Source: Promethearchaeota archaeon | GTDB taxonomy: Archaea; Asgardarchaeota; Lokiarchaeia; Sigynarchaeales; SOKP01 | Length of the DNA stretch: 10,731 bases | Direction: 5' to 3' | Assembly: GCA_019057775.1 (NCBI GenBank) | Contig: JAHLWT010000124.1 | Span: forward strand, 1-10,731 | Program-made: the position numbers and the translations under genes | Shown: positions 7,822-10,731 of the stretch, one piece after another | Layout of the letters: each line of letters opens with the position of its first letter | Position numbering within the stretch: position 1 is the first letter of the stretch | The notes under the pieces: generated by a model | Database searches by the model: none | What the model was told of the DNA's origin: nothing | What the model saw: the letters and a program-made list of their open reading frames with translations, nothing else

Positions 7822-7829
7822 ATTTATAA
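7822..7829 (-). promoter_or_regulatory. Candidate TATA box of OYE paralog 1
   Basis: TTATAAAT on the minus strand is centred about 26 bases before the ATT at 7799. That is the usual archaeal distance from TATA box to transcription start, so the message would begin at or very near the proposed start. This is consistent with a leaderless or very short-leader transcript, in which case the GGTG would be fortuitous. The region is AT-rich, so chance matches are expected. Confidence 0.4.
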
Positions 7830-7961
7830 TAATTTTTTAATAAAGATAAGAAAAATTAACTCTAAAAAAAAGTTATTATTTTATTTTCTACGAAAAAGTT
7901 TAAGCGTAATTAACTTTGTTGTTCCATAGGATATAGTTTTAGCTTAACTGACAGAACTGAA

Positions 7962-7969
7962 TCGATCGA
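7962..7969. promoter_or_regulatory. Perfect palindrome TCGATCGA in the divergent OYE promoter region
   Basis: An 8-base palindrome with four G/C bases in a very AT-rich 239-base divergent spacer, about 35 bases upstream of the plus-strand TATA box. It could be half of an operator, but there is no second copy and no regulator gene in the window. The rest of the spacer holds only A/T-rich sequence and an imperfect inverted repeat near 7896-7916. Confidence 0.2.
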
Positions 7970-8002
7970 CAATAAAATTTAAGTTAAATCAAGTAGATAA
8001 AA

Positions 8003-8013
8003 TATTTAAATAT
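8003..8013 (+). promoter_or_regulatory. Candidate TATA box of OYE paralog 2
   Basis: TATTTAAATAT is centred about 31 bases before the ATG at 8039, placing the transcript start around 8034, just before the gene. The divergent TATA box for OYE paralog 1 is some 180 bases away, so the pair could be co-regulated from one region. Confidence 0.45.
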
Positions 8014-8038
8014 AAATTTTTGAAAAAGTGAGAAAAGT

Positions 8039-10015
8039 ATGCCAAAAGTAACTGATCCATTAAAAATTAGAAATATGGAAATTAAAAATAGGCTTGGATT
8101 TCCTCCCATGATGTCAGGTTCGATCTCAAATGGTATCCCTGGAGATAAATTCTATAATGTTTATGAACCAATTGCAAAGGGAGGCGCTGGATTAATTACG
8201 GTAGAAGCCAGTGGAACAGATCCTATGAATAATCCAATTCAGCCATGTTTGGGATTAGATGAGAATATCCCCGCGTTTAAAGAATTTACTGATAGAATTC
8301 ATGAATATGGTACCAAGATAGGTATTCAGTTTGCACATGGAGGTATTCTTTCGCTAATGATGATTGCTATAATGAAATTTAACATGCCTGTATGGGCGCC
8401 CTCCAGTGTGGATCCTGTGGTAGCAAGTTCTTCATATGATCTGATAAACCCTAATTGGCGCCAAGATTTGGAGAAAACAGGATTTAAAGGAATTCATGAA
8501 ATAACTGTGGAAGAAATGAATGGAGTGGGGAATCTATTTGCTGCTGCTGCTAAAAGGGCTATTGATTCGGGATTCGATTACATAGAAGTCCATTCTGCAC
8601 ATGGTACACTGTACCACGACTTTTTATCACCCTATTATAATCAAAGAACAGATGAGTACGGTGGTTCATGGGAGAATAAAACCCGATTTGTTAGAGAAAC
8701 GGTTGAAAAAATAAGAGATAAAATCGGGGATAACCCCATTTTTGTGCGGATTTCTGCCGAAGAACTCCTAGATGATGGCTTAAAATTAGAAGACCAAAAA
8801 AAAGTTGCTGTACTTCTTGAAAAAGCGGGGGTTGATTGTATTGATGTCAGCCAAGGAATACAGGTAAGAACTCCCGAAGGAATAAACATTCCAACGTACA
8901 TTCCACCTGGTGGTTTTATTCATTATCCTGAAGCAATTAAAAAAGTAGTTAATATTCCTGTAATAGGCGTTGGAAATATTATTGAAATGAAAATGGCTGA
9001 TGAGTTTATCCAGCAAGAAAAAGCAGATATCATCTATATGGGAAGACAATTAATTACTGATCCTGAAACCCCTAATAAATATTTCAACGGTCAGACCGAT
9101 GATACTAAATATTGTATCGGTTGCCAAGTAGGATGTGGTGGTGTATGCGTTCTTAACCCTTATGAAAGGCATAGCTATAAAGAACTTATTCCTACTGAGG
9201 AACCCAAAAAAATCGTTATTTTGGGAGCTGGTATTGCGGGGATGGAAATAGCAAGAGTAGCGAAACTTCGAGGACATGATGTTGAAATATATGAAAAAAC
9301 AGATAAGGTAGGCGGCGTGATGCATTTACTGGCAGCAGAATACAAAAAAGAACAATTTATGAATATTGTTAATTACCAGAAAATTCAACTAAGCAAATTA
9401 AATATTCCTATTCATCTTAATAGAGAATTAACAACCAATGAAATTAAGGAACTGGATTGTGATGTTTTAGTATTTGCTGTAGGAACTGAAGCAACAATTC
9501 CTGTAAAATATAAAGATCACCCTAATGTTTTAACTCAGGATGAGGCAATTTTGAAATCAAAACCGATGGGCAAAAATGTGGTCATTTGGGGGCTAGATAC
9601 CTATTGGAAGGGAGGAACAGAAACAGCTATAACTCTAAAAGAACAAGGTTATAATATTAAAGCAATTGCTGGAACAGAGAGAACTTTAGCAGGAATACTT
9701 ACCCAAGCAAGGCTTACAGGCAGGGTTACATGGATTCATCGGTACTTCAAAGAAAAGAAAATACCTCAATTCAAAAAAGCAAAGCTTATTGATGTTACTG
9801 ATAAATCAGTTATAATACATGATTCTGATGGCAAAGAACACGTAATTGAGGCTGATACGCTTGTTCATTGCGGTGCCCGAACTACGCCCAAAAAGGCTCT
9901 AGAAAGGGAATTTGAGAATGTAGGATTTAAAATCGAGTTTATCGGAGACTGTAAGAAACCAAGAGATATTCAAGCGGCAATAAAAGATGCTCAGAGATTG
10001 GCACGTGCAATCTAA
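8039..10015 (+). CDS. NADH:flavin oxidoreductase, 2,4-dienoyl-CoA reductase / BaiCD-BaiH type (OYE paralog 2)
   Basis: A 658-residue paralog of the divergent gene, with the same plan: FMN-binding barrel (about 1-345), iron-sulfur segment (355-375) and FAD/nucleotide-binding domains (390-658). Visible motifs: GIQFAHGGI at 95-103, closer to the family Q-x-x-H than the K found in paralog 1; HSAHGTLYHDFLSPYYNQR from 185 with Thr190 replacing the proton-donor Tyr; DEYGGS at 205-210; MGRQLITDPETPNKYF at 334-349; cysteines 359, 362, 366 and 370; GAGIAG at 396-401; and WGLDTYWKGG (517-526) in place of a clean second GxGxxG. The final FIGDC is the FAD-contacting segment. The ATG at 8039 is well supported: GTGAG lies six bases upstream and a TATA-like box about 31. 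Length is close to bacterial BaiCD and BaiH. Cytoplasmic, no signal peptide. Whether it reduces a double bond or runs the other way cannot be told. Confidence 0.93.
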   Translation: MPKVTDPLKIRNMEIKNRLGFPPMMSGSISNGIPGDKFYNVYEPIAKGGAGLITVEASGTDPMNNPIQPCLGLDENIPAFKEFTDRIHEYGTKIGIQFAHGGILSLMMIAIMKFNMPVWAPSSVDPVVASSSYDLINPNWRQDLEKTGFKGIHEITVEEMNGVGNLFAAAAKRAIDSGFDYIEVHSAHGTLYHDFLSPYYNQRTDEYGGSWENKTRFVRETVEKIRDKIGDNPIFVRISAEELLDDGLKLEDQKKVAVLLEKAGVDCIDVSQGIQVRTPEGINIPTYIPPGGFIHYPEAIKKVVNIPVIGVGNIIEMKMADEFIQQEKADIIYMGRQLITDPETPNKYFNGQTDDTKYCIGCQVGCGGVCVLNPYERHSYKELIPTEEPKKIVILGAGIAGMEIARVAKLRGHDVEIYEKTDKVGGVMHLLAAEYKKEQFMNIVNYQKIQLSKLNIPIHLNRELTTNEIKELDCDVLVFAVGTEATIPVKYKDHPNVLTQDEAILKSKPMGKNVVIWGLDTYWKGGTETAITLKEQGYNIKAIAGTERTLAGILTQARLTGRVTWIHRYFKEKKIPQFKKAKLIDVTDKSVIIHDSDGKEHVIEADTLVHCGARTTPKKALEREFENVGFKIEFIGDCKKPRDIQAAIKDAQRLARAI

Positions 10016-10046
10016 TTCATTCTATACTAATTTGTGATAAAAACTA

Positions 10047-10065
10047 TTTTTTTTATTTTTATTTT
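10047..10065 (+). terminator. Oligo-T terminator after OYE paralog 2
   Basis: Eight T, then A, five T, A and four T begin 32 bases after the stop codon. This is the type of T-rich stretch at which archaeal RNA polymerase stops without needing a hairpin. The position between two convergent genes supports it. Confidence 0.55.
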
Positions 10066-10148
10066 ATATGTATTAGAATATGTACTAGTACTACAGGTAG
10101 TTTGATATTTATGATTTATTTAAATATATTACAATAATAAGAGATAAT

Positions 10149-10169
10149 AAAAAGAATAAAAAAAGAAAA
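10149..10169 (-). terminator. Oligo-T terminator after the CCG-domain gene
   Basis: Directly past the stop at 10171, the minus strand has runs of four, seven and five T broken by single or paired other bases. With the plus-strand T runs near 10050 it separates the two convergent genes. Confidence 0.45.
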
Positions 10170-10170
10170 T

Positions 10171-10731
10171 TTAAGTTAAAGCTTGGTTTATTAATTCTGT
10201 TAGATCAACCATCTTAATATTAGATCCACTTGCTTCTATTGCATCAGCTAAATTTCTATAGCAAAAAGGACAAATGCTCACAATATACTCCGCGCCTGTT
10301 TCTTCTGCTTCTTGAATTCTGGATTTTGCAATCTCTAAAGCCAATTCAGGAAAACCTTTTTTAACGCCTCCTCCAGCACCACAACAATTTGCACTCTGTT
10401 TAATTGTTTTCATTTCAGTTAGATTTGCTATTTTTTTCAATATCTCTCTAGGTTCTTCATAAAGTCCTATATGTCGTCCTGTATGACAAGGATCATGGTA
10501 TGTAGTATTCAATCCTAAGTTCTTTAATTGTACATTGTTTTCCTTTATGTGTTTGTTTAAGAATTCAATCGTATGATAGACTGTAATTCCTAGCTCTTCC
10601 ATATAATCAGCATAATCTTTCTTTAAAGTTCTGTAACAACCTGCGCAACTTGTGATAATTGATTTCACACCACTTCTCTTAAACATTTCATAATTCTTCG
10701 TTGCAACAGAATTAAAAGCTTTAAGGTCTCC
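10171..10731 (-). CDS. CCG-domain iron-sulfur protein, HdrD/GlpC/EtfD-like (C-terminal part, runs off the right edge)
   Basis: The frame stays open to the last base of the window, adding 15 residues (GDLKAFNSVATKNYE) before the ATG at 10686; that ATG is therefore an internal Met and the gene is partial. In the 186 visible residues the first CCG domain ends with SCAGCY (C29, C32). A complete second domain follows: C82 in YHDPCHTGRH, CCG at 116-118 with GAGGG, and CPFC at 154-157. Spacing (33 and 36 residues) fits the CX31-39CCGX35-36CXXC signature that holds the non-cubane cluster in heterodisulfide reductase HdrB/HdrD and is shared by GlpC, lactate/glycolate oxidase subunits and ETF:quinone oxidoreductases (EtfD/FadF type). 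The N-terminal part would decide which: ferredoxin domain only, or membrane heme-b domain. Convergent with OYE paralog 2. In this acyl-CoA setting an electron outlet for acyl-CoA dehydrogenation is plausible, but that is inference. Confidence 0.88.
   Translation of the reverse strand, partial: GDLKAFNSVATKNYEMFKRSGVKSIITSCAGCYRTLKKDYADYMEELGITVYHTIEFLNKHIKENNVQLKNLGLNTTYHDPCHTGRHIGLYEEPREILKKIANLTEMKTIKQSANCCGAGGGVKKGFPELALEIAKSRIQEAEETGAEYIVSICPFCYRNLADAIEASGSNIKMVDLTELINQALT

Noticed and set aside
7896..7916. Imperfect inverted repeat AAGTTTAA ... TTAACTT
   Set aside because: Only about seven paired A/T-rich bases with a mismatch, expected by chance in such sequence.
8641..9325. Several minus-strand open frames of 86-91 codons opposite OYE paralog 2
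   Set aside because: All lie antisense to highly conserved motifs of the flavoprotein and read as low-complexity antisense translations.
10686..10686. ATG at 10686 as the start of the CCG-domain gene
   Set aside because: The frame is open to the window edge and the upstream residues continue the expected pre-CxxC helix, so this is an internal Met.

Overview
The window is AT-rich. It has short, mostly TATA-led intergenic spaces, oligo-T stretches after genes and occasional GGTG-type ribosome binding sites. Together with a CCG-domain (heterodisulfide-reductase-like) iron-sulfur protein, this suggests an archaeon. The mix of acyl-CoA ligases, CaiB/BaiF-type enzymes and old-yellow-enzyme (OYE) paralogs is reminiscent of Asgard (Lokiarchaeia-like) genomes. 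That placement is an inference from style and gene content; there is no rRNA or marker gene here, and an anaerobic low-GC bacterium is not excluded.

Layout, left to right. (1) Positions 25-4833 are a minus-strand block, read right to left: acyl-CoA ligase B, acyl-CoA ligase A, then an alpha-methylacyl-CoA racemase / family III CoA-transferase (AMACR/CaiB/BaiF) split in two by a frameshift at a run of seven G. (2) Positions 5110-5736 (+) encode a carboxymuconolactone-decarboxylase-like protein, divergent from ligase B. (3) Two large FMN/4Fe-4S/FAD oxidoreductases of the 2,4-dienoyl-CoA reductase / trimethylamine dehydrogenase / BaiCD-BaiH type lie back to back: 5820-7799 (-) and 8039-10015 (+), with a 239-base divergent promoter region between them. 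(4) From 10171 to the right edge (-) is the C-terminal part of a CCG-domain iron-sulfur protein whose start lies outside the window. No stretch longer than 300 bases lacks a gene, and I see no tRNA, rRNA, CRISPR array or transposon.

Taken together the genes describe activation of a carboxylic acid to its CoA thioester (two ligases), epimerisation or CoA handling of a 2-methyl-branched acyl-CoA (racemase), reduction or oxidation of C=C bonds in acyl-CoA or a cyclic enone (two OYE-type enzymes), and perhaps electron transfer by the CCG protein. The combination of ligase, BaiF-like enzyme and paired OYE proteins of about 650 residues resembles the gene content of the bacterial bile-acid-inducible (bai) operon. 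Methyl-branched isoprenoid or steroid-like acids are therefore reasonable substrate guesses, but the substrate cannot be read from sequence.

Most notable details: both OYE paralogs have Thr where the family's proton-donor Tyr normally sits, and a shortened spacing in the 4Fe-4S cysteine motif. The minus-strand OYE gene has no usual start codon at its conserved N-terminus (ATT instead). The two ligase genes share a 97-base near-identical tract at their 3' ends, much more similar than the sequence beside it.
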